In this document: positions 1-8,252 of the stretch, one piece after another | How the letters are laid out: each line of letters opens with the position of its first letter | Position numbering within the stretch: position 1 is the first letter of the stretch | Source of the DNA: a virus | Direction: 5' to 3' (one strand) | Virus record (IMG/VR): IMGVR_UViG_3300042868_005031 | Coordinates: 1 to 39,659 of that record | DNA: 39,659 nucleotides | Notes under the pieces: generated by a model | What the model was told of the DNA's origin: nothing | Databases searched by the model: none | Seen by the model: the letters and a program-made list of their open reading frames with translations, nothing else | Program-made: the position numbers and the translations under genes

Positions 1-632
1 CCCATATCAACTGCGTGTTGTAATAAATCAAAATGCTCCTTGATCATCCAAGGTTCGCCGCCTGTAAATTCAAAATATTTGATGTTGGGCAACAAAGACT
101 TCATATTATCCCAGAATGTTTCTGTCTTACGGGGCCACGCACCTTCTTTTAACCAAGTGTATGCAATATGTTTTTTCTTATCTGCGCCTGCTGGTAGATA
201 TTTCATTTCTTCTTCGGCCCATTTGCTACTAGACCAAGACCCGCATATGCGACATTTGAGATTGCAAATGTTGCCCAACTTTAAATCTACAAACCAAAGC
301 TGGTCCGGATCGTCGTTGGACCAATCTACTTGTTTGTATAATTCTTTTAGTCTAACCTGACTGTGTATGCGTTTGCTGTCACGGCCGGCTGCTTCTTCGT
401 CCCAGCAACGACTACAAGTAGCAGGCTTTTCTCCGTTACGGAAGTCTTGTCGTAGTCGTTGCATATACTTACTATGGTATACTGTTTCGAGATCAGTTTC
501 TGTGAGATTATACTTTTTGCCTGCGTCGTCTGTTATTTCTTCGTGTGCCATACAGCAAGGACGTACTGTACCTAGCGGGCTAGTTTCAATGCTGACCCAC
601 GGTAGCATACAAATTGTTGAAGGTAATGTCAT
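1..632 (-). CDS. Radical SAM protein with N-terminal twitch domain (3' end off window)
   Basis: The visible part is 210 codons, and the gene runs off the left edge. It begins at an ATG that overlaps the stop of the preceding gene as ATGA, so the two are translationally coupled. Residues 8-27 carry the CMLPW segment and a paired PCC, and C73/C76 form a CxxC. This is the layout of an N-terminal half-SPASM (twitch) domain that binds an auxiliary iron-sulfur cluster. The core radical SAM motif CX3CX2C is at C123, C127 and C130, followed by a GGEP motif near residues 191-194 that contacts SAM. It is the last of five radical SAM genes in a row and is most like the 442-residue one upstream. The family cleaves SAM to a 5'-deoxyadenosyl radical; the substrate here is unknown. 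Family call is firm, function is open. Confidence 0.88.
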   Translation of the reverse strand, partial: MTLPSTICMLPWVSIETSPLGTVRPCCMAHEEITDDAGKKYNLTETDLETVYHSKYMQRLRQDFRNGEKPATCSRCWDEEAAGRDSKRIHSQVRLKELYKQVDWSNDDPDQLWFVDLKLGNICNLKCRICGSWSSSKWAEEEMKYLPAGADKKKHIAYTWLKEGAWPRKTETFWDNMKSLLPNIKYFEFTGGEPWMIKEHFDLLQHAVDM

Positions 633-1621
633 TTTCTTATACCACAAGTTTCGTTGCAGGTGTATAGTTTACCCTGCGGTACTGTTAATTGCCAAGACTG
701 TTCTATTTTGTTAAACCAATCAATGGCAACTTCAATGCCGTACTCTATTGCATTGTTGTTGCTAATAATAGGACGTAACTGTAAATTACTAGGTCTACTT
801 AATCCGTGTTGCGGATAAAATCCAAGCCAACAACAAGGATATACTTCTCCATTGGCATTTATATAAATTTCTTTATTACGAGATGAATAGCAATCTATTT
901 GTTTGTCATCTATTTCATTTTTCAGTGCTGTGTCTGGCTGTATTTTATAATACTGAGAAATAGTATGCAGTTCGTCAAAGTCTGTACTACCACGGTAATC
1001 CCCAATGATATGACTTAGTTTACGATCTGGAGTAAAGACAGGAAAACTGTTGCGGCCATTGTCTACTAGCCAAAATTTACCAAATCCCAATTCCTTGCTC
1101 AATTGCTCACAGGCATCAATTTGATGCTCGTTGTGTTTGAACTTAATCATTGCCCAGATTGCATTGCCACCAGCTGCAATAAACTTTTTAGCATTGTCTA
1201 TTACCAAATCCCAATCTGTATTTTGTCTGTACAAATGGTGTGTGTCTTTTAATCCATCTAATCTAAAATCCACAGTGACACCCAACTCGCCTAATCTTGT
1301 CCATATTTTAGGACGGGCACTGGCATTACTGCTAATTTCAATTTGTAATGCAGGATTACAAGATAAAAAATACTCTACTATATCTAGCCCATCTGCTGCT
1401 GTAACAAAATCTCCATAGTTGCCATTTATTAAAAGATTGTCTAGTTGTTGTACAAAATCAACAGGGAAGACTTTCTTTACTTGTTCTAGCTTCATATCTA
1501 AAACAGGATATGTGTCTACTACATCTACGCCGCGAAAATTGCGTGGGCAATCAGGACACGCTGCATTACAACGTGTGCTAACTTCGAGATGTACGCTGCG
1601 TATGTCTCGATATTTTATCAT
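629..1621 (-). CDS. Radical SAM protein with C-terminal SPASM-like domain
   Basis: 330 residues. The cluster motif CX3CX2C is very near the N-terminus at C18, C22 and C25, with no N-terminal twitch domain. The auxiliary-cluster cysteines are instead C-terminal: C244, the CC pair at 263-264 within VYPCCW, and C322/C326. This is the reverse domain order of its four neighbours. The usual GGE motif is replaced around residues 67-71 by GNYGD, as in some SPASM-type proteins. Both ends overlap neighbours as ATGA, which indicates tight translational coupling. The SPASM family includes peptide-modifying maturases and enzymes acting on sugars or alcohols; the substrate here cannot be read from sequence. 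It may work with the adjacent twitch-type enzymes on the same substrate. Confidence 0.87.
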   Translation of the reverse strand: MIKYRDIRSVHLEVSTRCNAACPDCPRNFRGVDVVDTYPVLDMKLEQVKKVFPVDFVQQLDNLLINGNYGDFVTAADGLDIVEYFLSCNPALQIEISSNASARPKIWTRLGELGVTVDFRLDGLKDTHHLYRQNTDWDLVIDNAKKFIAAGGNAIWAMIKFKHNEHQIDACEQLSKELGFGKFWLVDNGRNSFPVFTPDRKLSHIIGDYRGSTDFDELHTISQYYKIQPDTALKNEIDDKQIDCYSSRNKEIYINANGEVYPCCWLGFYPQHGLSRPSNLQLRPIISNNNAIEYGIEVAIDWFNKIEQSWQLTVPQGKLYTCNETCGIRK

Positions 1622-2946
1622 CTAATAGAATTAAATTCTGGAAAAGTTTTCCAGAAATCCTCATTTCTTAATACATCGAGTTTGTCAATTTCAACTTTAA
1701 ATTGATCCCACCCAGCAGGATTGTGATTGCTATCCATAAAGTTTAGTACACTCTTGAAGCCATTGGTAGCACGTTTTAAATCATCTTGTGGCTCTAGCCA
1801 CTCAATATGGCGTTCGTATGCTGGACGGATAACAGTATTCTTAAAGTCCTCAGGAAAGATATCAATGCGATACCATTCAGGGCCTTGACAAATGTTTACA
1901 TTAAAATCCTTGGGTTTAACTAGTCCCAAGTCGCACCATTCTCGGTGGAAATCTAATACGTGCAACACATTCATTGAACTGATAGTTGCAGCAATATAAA
2001 AATCCACGTGTGGTACTTGTTCCATCATACGACGGCGATTGTCTACTGTTTGCTGCCAGTCTGTACCTTTGCGTATCAATTCAGCACGGGCGCCACTGTC
2101 ATCTAAACTAGCACCAACACTGACATTCTTAAAATGTTTCCAGTATTCAAAAACGTGCTTATCCTTAAATGCCAGTTCACTGAAGTTTGTGTTGTAGTGT
2201 ATGCGCACATCCGTTTTGCCTAGCTCGATTAATTTTTCCAGCATCAAATAATGCTCTTTCATAATCAAGGGTTCGCCGCCAGCAAAGTATACTTGCTCTA
2301 AGTAAGGTATGTGCGGCATCATCTGGGCAATCATATCATCTTCGTCGCCAGTGGTGTATTCTACTCGTGCCATCGGACGACCCAGTACATCGGGATCACG
2401 GCCGTACATCTTTTTGTGATCATTAAACCAGTTACTACTAAAAATAGGCCCGCAACTGCGACATTTAAAATTGCACAAATTGCTAAAACGAACATCCCAG
2501 TAACGTATTTTAAATTCTGGATGCTCGCCATCTTCTGTTGTTTGATCTACTTCGCCGATGTGATGCCCGTAATTTCTATTAGCATCGTAACGCATACTAA
2601 AGAACCCGCTATCTTCTTGTTCGTAACATTTGGTACATTGTTTGCTAGGTTGATCGGACAGCATATTTTTGCGTAATTCTTTATACCCATCTTGATTCCA
2701 CACAGTTTCCATTGTGTCTTTACGAAGGTCTCCAACTGGATGCCAGTAGTCAGCTAAACAGCAAGGATATACTCGTCCATCAGGATAGGCGTGCATATGT
2801 ACCCAAGGTAGCATACAAAAGTTCTTACTTTCTGTTAATAGCCCTTTTTGTTTTTCTGATAAATCTTCTAGCTTGATAAAATAAGGAGCACGGGCCATAT
2901 AGTCGTACTTTTTATAAAAAGTTTTTACGTTACTTTCGTCGCTCAT
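1618..2946 (-). CDS. Twitch-domain radical SAM protein, 442 aa
   Basis: The N-terminal twitch region has C44 in CMLPW, the pair C62/C63 in VYPCC, and C104/C107. The radical SAM core has CX3CX2C at C158, C162 and C165, and GGEP at residues 223-226. The order of auxiliary-cluster half-domain first and TIM-barrel core second matches the phage-associated N-terminal twitch radical SAM family (NF033640-type, from memory). It overlaps both neighbours by 4 nt (ATGA). It resembles the left-edge radical SAM gene more than the 449- and 462-residue pair, so the array contains two sub-lineages. The reaction is expected to be SAM-dependent radical chemistry; the substrate is unknown. Confidence 0.9.
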   Translation of the reverse strand: MSDESNVKTFYKKYDYMARAPYFIKLEDLSEKQKGLLTESKNFCMLPWVHMHAYPDGRVYPCCLADYWHPVGDLRKDTMETVWNQDGYKELRKNMLSDQPSKQCTKCYEQEDSGFFSMRYDANRNYGHHIGEVDQTTEDGEHPEFKIRYWDVRFSNLCNFKCRSCGPIFSSNWFNDHKKMYGRDPDVLGRPMARVEYTTGDEDDMIAQMMPHIPYLEQVYFAGGEPLIMKEHYLMLEKLIELGKTDVRIHYNTNFSELAFKDKHVFEYWKHFKNVSVGASLDDSGARAELIRKGTDWQQTVDNRRRMMEQVPHVDFYIAATISSMNVLHVLDFHREWCDLGLVKPKDFNVNICQGPEWYRIDIFPEDFKNTVIRPAYERHIEWLEPQDDLKRATNGFKSVLNFMDSNHNPAGWDQFKVEIDKLDVLRNEDFWKTFPEFNSIR

Positions 2947-4292
2947 AGTGATTTATACCAATCTGCTAGTGCAGGAAATGTAGCACAGAAGTCTTTGCCT
3001 CGGCGCTGGTCGTATTGTGTATAGAAATTTTTAAAGTCTTGTTGTAGCACTGATTGTTCGGCTGCACCCATATGCGGTGTCTTGACTACATCTAAATAAT
3101 CAATGAGCCGTTGTAATTGATTGCGCTCCATTTGATGCAGAAACTCGTTGTCCATGTTGGCATCAAGCCAGGCCTGTAAGCGGTGTTGATATATTGTTCT
3201 CAGTTCCTCTGATAAGACCAACGGACTTTGAAAACTTGGAAATCTTAGTATGTTTAATGTGAACGTAGGGTAATCTTTACCAAACTCTGTTTTCCATTGC
3301 AAAATAATATCTAAGAATTGATCCAGCGAATCCAGACAAAGTGCATTAATAGTACACATCATATGGAAGCCTTCTATGCGCCCATTGGTCAAAACTTTTT
3401 CTACGTTATTGGCCCAATCATCCCAGACAATACCATCACGGATATATTCTGCTTGAAGTCCTACTGCTTCGTTGCTAGTGTACAAATGGAAATGTTTAAT
3501 ATTTTGGCTAGCGTCAATCATACGATCTATTAGATCGTCTTTGGCACCTAAATTACTATTCATTGCAAAACGCATTTCGGTGTCGTGTGTTTTAAACCAA
3601 TCTAATAGTTTCCACGTGTCCCCTGACATCAATGGTTCGCCACCTGTTAGTCTGAGTTCTTTGAGTGTTCTGTGGAGATCTGATTCCCACCATTTGAAGA
3701 ACGCATCTGCATACGGATTTCTTTCACTAAATCTATAAAGTTGGCTGCTAGAATGCTCGTGAGTAAAATGGTTACGACCGTCAGATACCAATCGGGTGTA
3801 CGGTCCATTCCTAGTAATATCATTAACCCAGGTGCTACTAAAAGCAGGGTTGCAATAACTACAAGCAAAGTTGCAGGTTCGATCAAAAGCAATTTCAAGC
3901 GTTTGAAGATCGACGTCTTCGTTTGCGTCAAGTTTGTATGCATATTCTAAATCCTCGTCTGAATAAATTACGGTTTTATAAACACGATCGCTTATATTAT
4001 CCCGTCCTATGTCTTCTATCTTCCAACAGTATTCGCAACCTGCAGGACGTTCTCCGTTCTGCATCTTTTTACGTTCTGCTTTTTTCTTGTGTGTGTTATG
4101 TAATGCTTTAAAATTTTCTTCAACTTCTTCAACAGTTACTTTATGCGGTAAGGGATGATGGCAGCTGGTTGTCATCCCTGAGCCTAACCAAATAGTAGCA
4201 TTATACCACTTGGCTCCGCAAAACGACTCTGACTTGATGTCGATTACACGGCGTTTATATTCTAAGTCTGTTTCGTTATTAATTCTGGGCAT
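2943..4292 (-). CDS. Twitch-domain radical SAM protein, 449 aa
   Basis: The N-terminal cysteines C25, C44, C86 and C89 would ligate an auxiliary cluster. The core CX3CX2C is C140, C144 and C147, followed by FSSTW, and GGEP begins at residue 217. It is clearly paralogous to the 462-residue gene two positions upstream, with shared CSYCxPxFSS and NPYxDAFxxWW segments. Its start lies inside the end of the SGNH gene (14-nt overlap), and its first residues, MPRINN, closely match the first residues of that SGNH protein, MPRIDN. This comes from a duplicated junction sequence rather than shared function. It overlaps the next gene as ATGA. Substrate unknown. Confidence 0.9.
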   Translation of the reverse strand: MPRINNETDLEYKRRVIDIKSESFCGAKWYNATIWLGSGMTTSCHHPLPHKVTVEEVEENFKALHNTHKKKAERKKMQNGERPAGCEYCWKIEDIGRDNISDRVYKTVIYSDEDLEYAYKLDANEDVDLQTLEIAFDRTCNFACSYCNPAFSSTWVNDITRNGPYTRLVSDGRNHFTHEHSSSQLYRFSERNPYADAFFKWWESDLHRTLKELRLTGGEPLMSGDTWKLLDWFKTHDTEMRFAMNSNLGAKDDLIDRMIDASQNIKHFHLYTSNEAVGLQAEYIRDGIVWDDWANNVEKVLTNGRIEGFHMMCTINALCLDSLDQFLDIILQWKTEFGKDYPTFTLNILRFPSFQSPLVLSEELRTIYQHRLQAWLDANMDNEFLHQMERNQLQRLIDYLDVVKTPHMGAAEQSVLQQDFKNFYTQYDQRRGKDFCATFPALADWYKSL

Positions 4293-4293
4293 A
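4270..4293. repeat. Junction direct repeat, copy 1
   Basis: 24-nt direct repeat, matching positions 4874-4897 with 2 mismatches (4272 and 4280). It spans the end of the SGNH gene and the start of the 449-aa radical SAM gene. It encodes the upstream C-terminus (YAQN) in one frame and the downstream N-terminus (MPRI-N) in another. Similarity continues beyond it: both upstream proteins end with a tryptophan a few residues before YAQN. Confidence 0.85.
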
Positions 4294-4896
4294 CATTGAG
4301 GTCCATTTATTATAAAGTCGGTTACTTATTTCTTGATGTGTGCTAATACCGTAATGCATTTTATCTGGTGCCCAATCTTGTACTACATTTTCCATTGAGC
4401 AATATTCTGGAAATTTATTTAACTCGTTTTCTATTTTATAATAAGTTTCGTGCAAATGAGATAATCTAAAAAATAAAAAATTAGCGTTGGCGTCGCGAAA
4501 TCTAGTAACAAGCCTATTAACAATTTTAATAAATTCGTATAATAAATAATTTTCAGTATAAAAAATTACATCATCTCGGCTATAGTCTCTACCTTGCTTA
4601 GTAAGCACTACATCTATTTTTGAATCGTACACTCGTAATCTAAAGACATCACTAAATTGTATTATTACTGATTTATTTCGTAGAGACAATTCAGTTAATT
4701 TTTCTTCAATTGCCATATTACCTTGCCCGGGCAATCCCAATATTAACGGATCGACAATGTTTAACATTTTAGAAAACAGTATTGGATATGTTGTGTCTCT
4801 TGATCGATGCCCTGTCCCCAATGTATGACTACAACCGATTACTAATAATTCATTTTCGATTGTTTTACGGGTTGTGTCGTTATCAATTCTGGGCAT
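4279..4896 (-). CDS. SGNH/GDSL-hydrolase-like protein
   Basis: 205 residues. Block I is GCSHTLG with candidate nucleophile S23, replacing the usual GDS. A Gly/Asn-bearing segment LPGQGN is at 55-60. A block-V-like DKMH gives D178 and H181 as the other catalytic residues. SGNH proteins hydrolyse or transfer acyl and acetyl esters on sugars, lipids or peptidoglycan. No signal peptide is visible, so it probably acts in the cytoplasm. The gene sits between two paralogous radical SAM genes and overlaps both by 14 nt. It is bounded by a near-identical 24-nt sequence at each end and reads more AT-rich than its neighbours, which suggests it was acquired as a cassette. Block III is not clear, so activity is inferred. 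Confidence 0.7.
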   Translation of the reverse strand: MPRIDNDTTRKTIENELLVIGCSHTLGTGHRSRDTTYPILFSKMLNIVDPLILGLPGQGNMAIEEKLTELSLRNKSVIIQFSDVFRLRVYDSKIDVVLTKQGRDYSRDDVIFYTENYLLYEFIKIVNRLVTRFRDANANFLFFRLSHLHETYYKIENELNKFPEYCSMENVVQDWAPDKMHYGISTHQEISNRLYNKWTSMYAQN

Positions 4897-4897
4897 A
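4874..4897. repeat. Junction direct repeat, copy 2
   Basis: Partner of the repeat at 4270-4293, 604 nt away. It spans the end of the 462-aa radical SAM gene and the start of the SGNH gene, in the same two frames as copy 1. Recombination between the copies would remove the SGNH gene and leave the two radical SAM genes with the same 14-nt overlap. Confidence 0.85.
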
Positions 4898-6271
4898 ATA
4901 TTTACATTGGTTCCAAAATTCCCGCATCTCAGGGAATGTTTTTAAAAAATTTGTGTTGCGACGTTTATCGTGTTCGTTAAAAAATCTATAAAAATCTGCT
5001 TGTTGTAGTGTAACATACTCTGGATCTAATTTGCTACCCTCTCTCATCCAATCAATGTCTCGACGCATACGTTGTACTTCGTAATCTTTAAATCCGTGAA
5101 ATGGATCATCGGGTGTTTCTAGATTTAGCTCCATCCAATCTGCTACTCGTTCCAATCTATCAGCATAAACAGATGGTAATATTTGTAAGCTTTGCCAGCT
5201 AGGAGTTCTAAGTAACGGAGTGTCAAACCAAACACGTTGATACGTTGTACTGTGCTGTCTACGCAAATCCAATATCCATTCCAATTGTCTTTGAATACCG
5301 AGCACACTAAGATTATTCATTGTAATAATAAAAGTTAAACTATTACGATACGGTATATCTGATAAGAATCTTCCTACATAATCGTTAAGTCTAACTGCAT
5401 CTAAACCGTTACGAATATATTCAGCGTGTTCAACAATTCCCGAATCGAGACTAACATATTGCATAAAATGTTCAATTTGGGTATTGCATAATTGTTTTAC
5501 ATAGCCGAGATACTTTTCAAATAATACTTCTTCTACACTAAAGTTTGATGTTACATTCAAATGCAGTTCTGGATTAGGCAATGCTAATACATAGTCAAAT
5601 ACTCGGTAAGTATTCCGATCCATCAGCGGCTCGCCGCCAGTCATACGAAAATGTTTTAGATGGGGGTAAAGCGTGGGCCACCACTGCCAGAATGCATCAA
5701 CATATGGATTATCTGCTCTAGTAGGAATTGGTCTATTACGGCCAGTAAAGTGGCTAGGATCATTGTGAATAACGCTAGTAGGATAACCACCCCAACGGTC
5801 AACTTCTTGTTGCCACGAGCTGCTGAACTGTGGACTACAATAACTACATTTAAGATTACAAGCGTGATTAAAATTAACTTCAACGTAACTAGGTATAGCA
5901 TCTTCATCTCCGGTACTGTTCATTATAGAGGTAAAATCGGATGCTGCCCATTTTTCTCCGCTGCGATAGTGCCTATCACTTAATTGCCCGTGTGCTTCTA
6001 TATTCCAACAGTACGAGCATTCAGATGGCTTCTCTTGACGAAGCATAATTTTTCGTTGCTCTTTTTTGTGTACTGTATTGTGTAATGCACCAGGATTGTC
6101 TTTTAATAAACGGGCATCAATTTCGTGTAAAGGCGGGTGATAACAACTATTATTTAATCCTGTGGGCAAGTGCAGGCTAACCTGTTTCCACTTTGCCAAA
6201 CACATTGCGTTGCCAAGATTATCTTTCATCCACTCGGCACTGGACATAAAATCACTTTTGGGTTGTGTCAT
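4883..6271 (-). CDS. Twitch-domain radical SAM protein, 462 aa
   Basis: First radical SAM gene of the array in transcription order. N-terminal auxiliary-cluster cysteines are C24, C43, C85 and C88. The core CX3CX2C is C138, C142 and C145, followed by SPQFSSSW, and GGEP begins at residue 212. It is a paralogue of the 449-aa gene and is separated from it only by the SGNH gene. The start overlaps the stop of the AMP-ligase gene as ATGA, so ligase and radical SAM translation are coupled. Its C-terminus (YAQN) is almost the same as that of the SGNH protein because of the duplicated junction. Substrate unknown. Confidence 0.9.
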   Translation of the reverse strand: MTQPKSDFMSSAEWMKDNLGNAMCLAKWKQVSLHLPTGLNNSCYHPPLHEIDARLLKDNPGALHNTVHKKEQRKIMLRQEKPSECSYCWNIEAHGQLSDRHYRSGEKWAASDFTSIMNSTGDEDAIPSYVEVNFNHACNLKCSYCSPQFSSSWQQEVDRWGGYPTSVIHNDPSHFTGRNRPIPTRADNPYVDAFWQWWPTLYPHLKHFRMTGGEPLMDRNTYRVFDYVLALPNPELHLNVTSNFSVEEVLFEKYLGYVKQLCNTQIEHFMQYVSLDSGIVEHAEYIRNGLDAVRLNDYVGRFLSDIPYRNSLTFIITMNNLSVLGIQRQLEWILDLRRQHSTTYQRVWFDTPLLRTPSWQSLQILPSVYADRLERVADWMELNLETPDDPFHGFKDYEVQRMRRDIDWMREGSKLDPEYVTLQQADFYRFFNEHDKRRNTNFLKTFPEMREFWNQCKYYAQN

Positions 6272-7356
6272 AATAGATTATACATCCGATTTAATAGTGT
6301 ACGGGAAGTTTTGCCTGCTGCGTTTTTAGGTATAGATGTTACTTGTTCTAGCAACTTAGGATAACAATATGGACTGATTGATAGTAGCTGTTTTTTAACT
6401 ACAGCAGGATCAATTTCACCAGTGTAGATACACATCAATCTATCTGTGCCAAAAACAACAACATCGCCAATCTCAGGAATAAAATTATACAATTGATTTT
6501 CGATACTCAATGGATCTATTTTATATCCGCGGATATTAATCCTATCAATTGATCTACCCAATATCCTAACATATCCATCCAAGTCCTGATCAGCCAGATC
6601 GCCTGTGTCAAACCATTCATTGGTGTATGCTGACTGTCCTTTAAGGAATAGTTTGCCTTGATCTATATAAAATTCTATTCCGCTGGGTCGTCCAATGGTT
6701 CCTATCTTTTGAGGACCGTGTATGGGATTAGTGAAGCAATGACTACAGGTTTCTGTCATCCCAAATGCTTCAATTACTGGAACAGACCATCTTTGTTTTA
6801 ATCCCAAATAAGTTGCCTCCGGTAATGCCATTGACGCTGAACGAACGAATCTTAATGTATTAAAATTTTGCTTAGTTGCCAACTTTAAAAAGTCAGGGAT
6901 AGCACTCAGATACGTTGGTTGAAAATCTATAGCATTTTTAAAATCGCCAACAGAGGCCATTTTTATTTCACATCCAGCTGATTGCGCAGCTAGATACATA
7001 AGTAATCCGTGAGCGTGCCAAAGTGGCATAACGCTTAGGTATCTATCGTTTGATGTTAAATCGTATGAGTTGATGATGTTGTCAATTGAATATTGTACTT
7101 TGTCTGCAGAAAAACCGTACATCTTACTATCGCCTGTGGTGCCCGATGTGCATAGCACTATGCGTTCGTCACTGTAATCATTTCCAAATCGTTTTTCTAT
7201 ATTACCGGGAGTTACTAATAAACTCCAATCGGCTTTATCTAATAGATATTGTTTTCTTGCTAGAGGTTCTGCAGGATTAATAATCACCAGACTATAGTTG
7301 CTGTATTGACTAATATAATTCCAAGGATCAGGCACACACAATGCTACTCTTTTCAT
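6268..7356 (-). CDS. Compact AMP-forming acyl/aryl ligase (ANL superfamily)
   Basis: 362 residues. The adenylate-forming motifs appear in order: the P-loop-like TSGTTGDSK at about 70-78, EAFGMTET at 196-203, DTGDL at 250-254, the hinge/A8 region GRSIDRINIRGYK at 267-279, and PKNAAGK at 343-349 with the C-terminal lysine K349. A catalytically complete enzyme is therefore likely. It is short because only about 65 residues precede the P-loop, where most ANL enzymes (about 500 aa) have 150 or more. The expected reaction is carboxylate plus ATP to acyl-AMP, then transfer to CoA, a carrier protein or another acceptor. No carrier protein is visible in this window. ATGA overlaps on both sides tie it to a glycosyltransferase-like gene and the radical SAM array. 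Substrate unknown. Confidence 0.87.
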   Translation of the reverse strand: MKRVALCVPDPWNYISQYSNYSLVIINPAEPLARKQYLLDKADWSLLVTPGNIEKRFGNDYSDERIVLCTSGTTGDSKMYGFSADKVQYSIDNIINSYDLTSNDRYLSVMPLWHAHGLLMYLAAQSAGCEIKMASVGDFKNAIDFQPTYLSAIPDFLKLATKQNFNTLRFVRSASMALPEATYLGLKQRWSVPVIEAFGMTETCSHCFTNPIHGPQKIGTIGRPSGIEFYIDQGKLFLKGQSAYTNEWFDTGDLADQDLDGYVRILGRSIDRINIRGYKIDPLSIENQLYNFIPEIGDVVVFGTDRLMCIYTGEIDPAVVKKQLLSISPYCYPKLLEQVTSIPKNAAGKTSRTLLNRMYNLL

Positions 7357-8252
7357 TCTCTTGACATTGGCCCTGTGTTTTTAAAATTTGCCTTATAATG
7401 ATGTTTGAAAAAACGACTTTGTTGTGCAGTCATATCTACAATATCAAGACCCAATCTTGTGCGTAGTGTTTCCCCAAGACTAGCACAGGCGTCAACACCG
7501 TCGTGGCTAAATGTTGTCCATAAATTGGCCAATGTATCAAAGTCTTGTACTTGTCGATGGTCCCACTCTCGCAGCATAGTGTAATAAGTTCCTAGTCGAG
7601 CACCATAAATGGCCCAAAATCCATTGTCGATATCTGCACCGACGCTTTGCCAAATGCATAAGTGATCATAATTGCGCTCGTGTACTCGTTGTTTAAACTG
7701 ATCCATTGAGGGCTTATGACCTCGGTCTAAACACATTTTAACACCCTCACGGAATCCGGCACGCCAGGCCTGGAATGGCGTAGCATTGGGGTAGGTTGTG
7801 CTATAACAATCATTCATTGCCCAGTAGTTAGGGTAGAAACAAAACTCAACATCATTGGCTTCGCTGCCGTCTGTGGCTTCGTGTGTACGCATATTGTAGA
7901 CAAATTCTCGAGTCCAGCAACTCATACCACCATTGCCATACATCAGTCCATTGATAACATTCCGAGCCCGCCAGCGGAAAACACAATCGCGGTTGCTGTC
8001 ATCAATTACTAATTGTAAGTTAAAAAAAGCAGGATCTGGTATATTATCGCCATCAATGAGAACAAAGCGATCAGTGTCGCTGGCGTCCGCTGCGGCTTTG
8101 TGCGCTGCATCCGAGCCTTTGACGCCGTCCACCCTTTTGGCCCAGGGCACCAAGTTTTGTATTTGTATCCAAAATTCTTCTTTTTTAGGTTCGTCATACG
8201 TTAGGTAAATGCAATCTAAGTCTGCTACATCAATTATTTGTTTTTCTGTCAT
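7353..8252 (-). CDS. Glycosyltransferase-like protein with DGDN motif
   Basis: 299 residues. The N-terminal half looks like a GT-A nucleotide-sugar fold: an early beta strand (residues 14-19), AKRVDGVKG at 38-46, and IDGDN at 66-70, where D67/D69 form a DxD-type metal-binding motif after a hydrophobic strand. Similar proteins with YDEP and a D-G-D motif recur in T4-like marine phages, where they are annotated as glycosyltransferases (from memory). The C-terminal half is rich in Trp, Tyr and His and is not recognised. It overlaps the upstream 134-aa gene by 23 nt and the downstream ligase by 4 nt. The likely role is sugar transfer to a surface or virion acceptor; donor and acceptor are unknown. 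Confidence 0.6.
   Translation of the reverse strand: MTEKQIIDVADLDCIYLTYDEPKKEEFWIQIQNLVPWAKRVDGVKGSDAAHKAAADASDTDRFVLIDGDNIPDPAFFNLQLVIDDSNRDCVFRWRARNVINGLMYGNGGMSCWTREFVYNMRTHEATDGSEANDVEFCFYPNYWAMNDCYSTTYPNATPFQAWRAGFREGVKMCLDRGHKPSMDQFKQRVHERNYDHLCIWQSVGADIDNGFWAIYGARLGTYYTMLREWDHRQVQDFDTLANLWTTFSHDGVDACASLGETLRTRLGLDIVDMTAQQSRFFKHHYKANFKNTGPMSRE

Noticed and set aside
3647-3943. Minus-strand 98-aa frame with a hydrophobic segment
   Set aside because: It lies wholly inside the 449-aa radical SAM gene in another frame. The host frame carries the conserved motifs; the membrane-like segment is a shadow.
5656-5907. Minus-strand 83-aa hydrophobic frame
   Set aside because: It is a shadow within the 462-aa radical SAM gene, across its CX3CX2C coding region.
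1-7356. RiPP cluster reading of the radical SAM array
   Set aside because: No small precursor-peptide gene or transporter is visible next to the enzymes, so a peptide natural-product call is not supported from this window.
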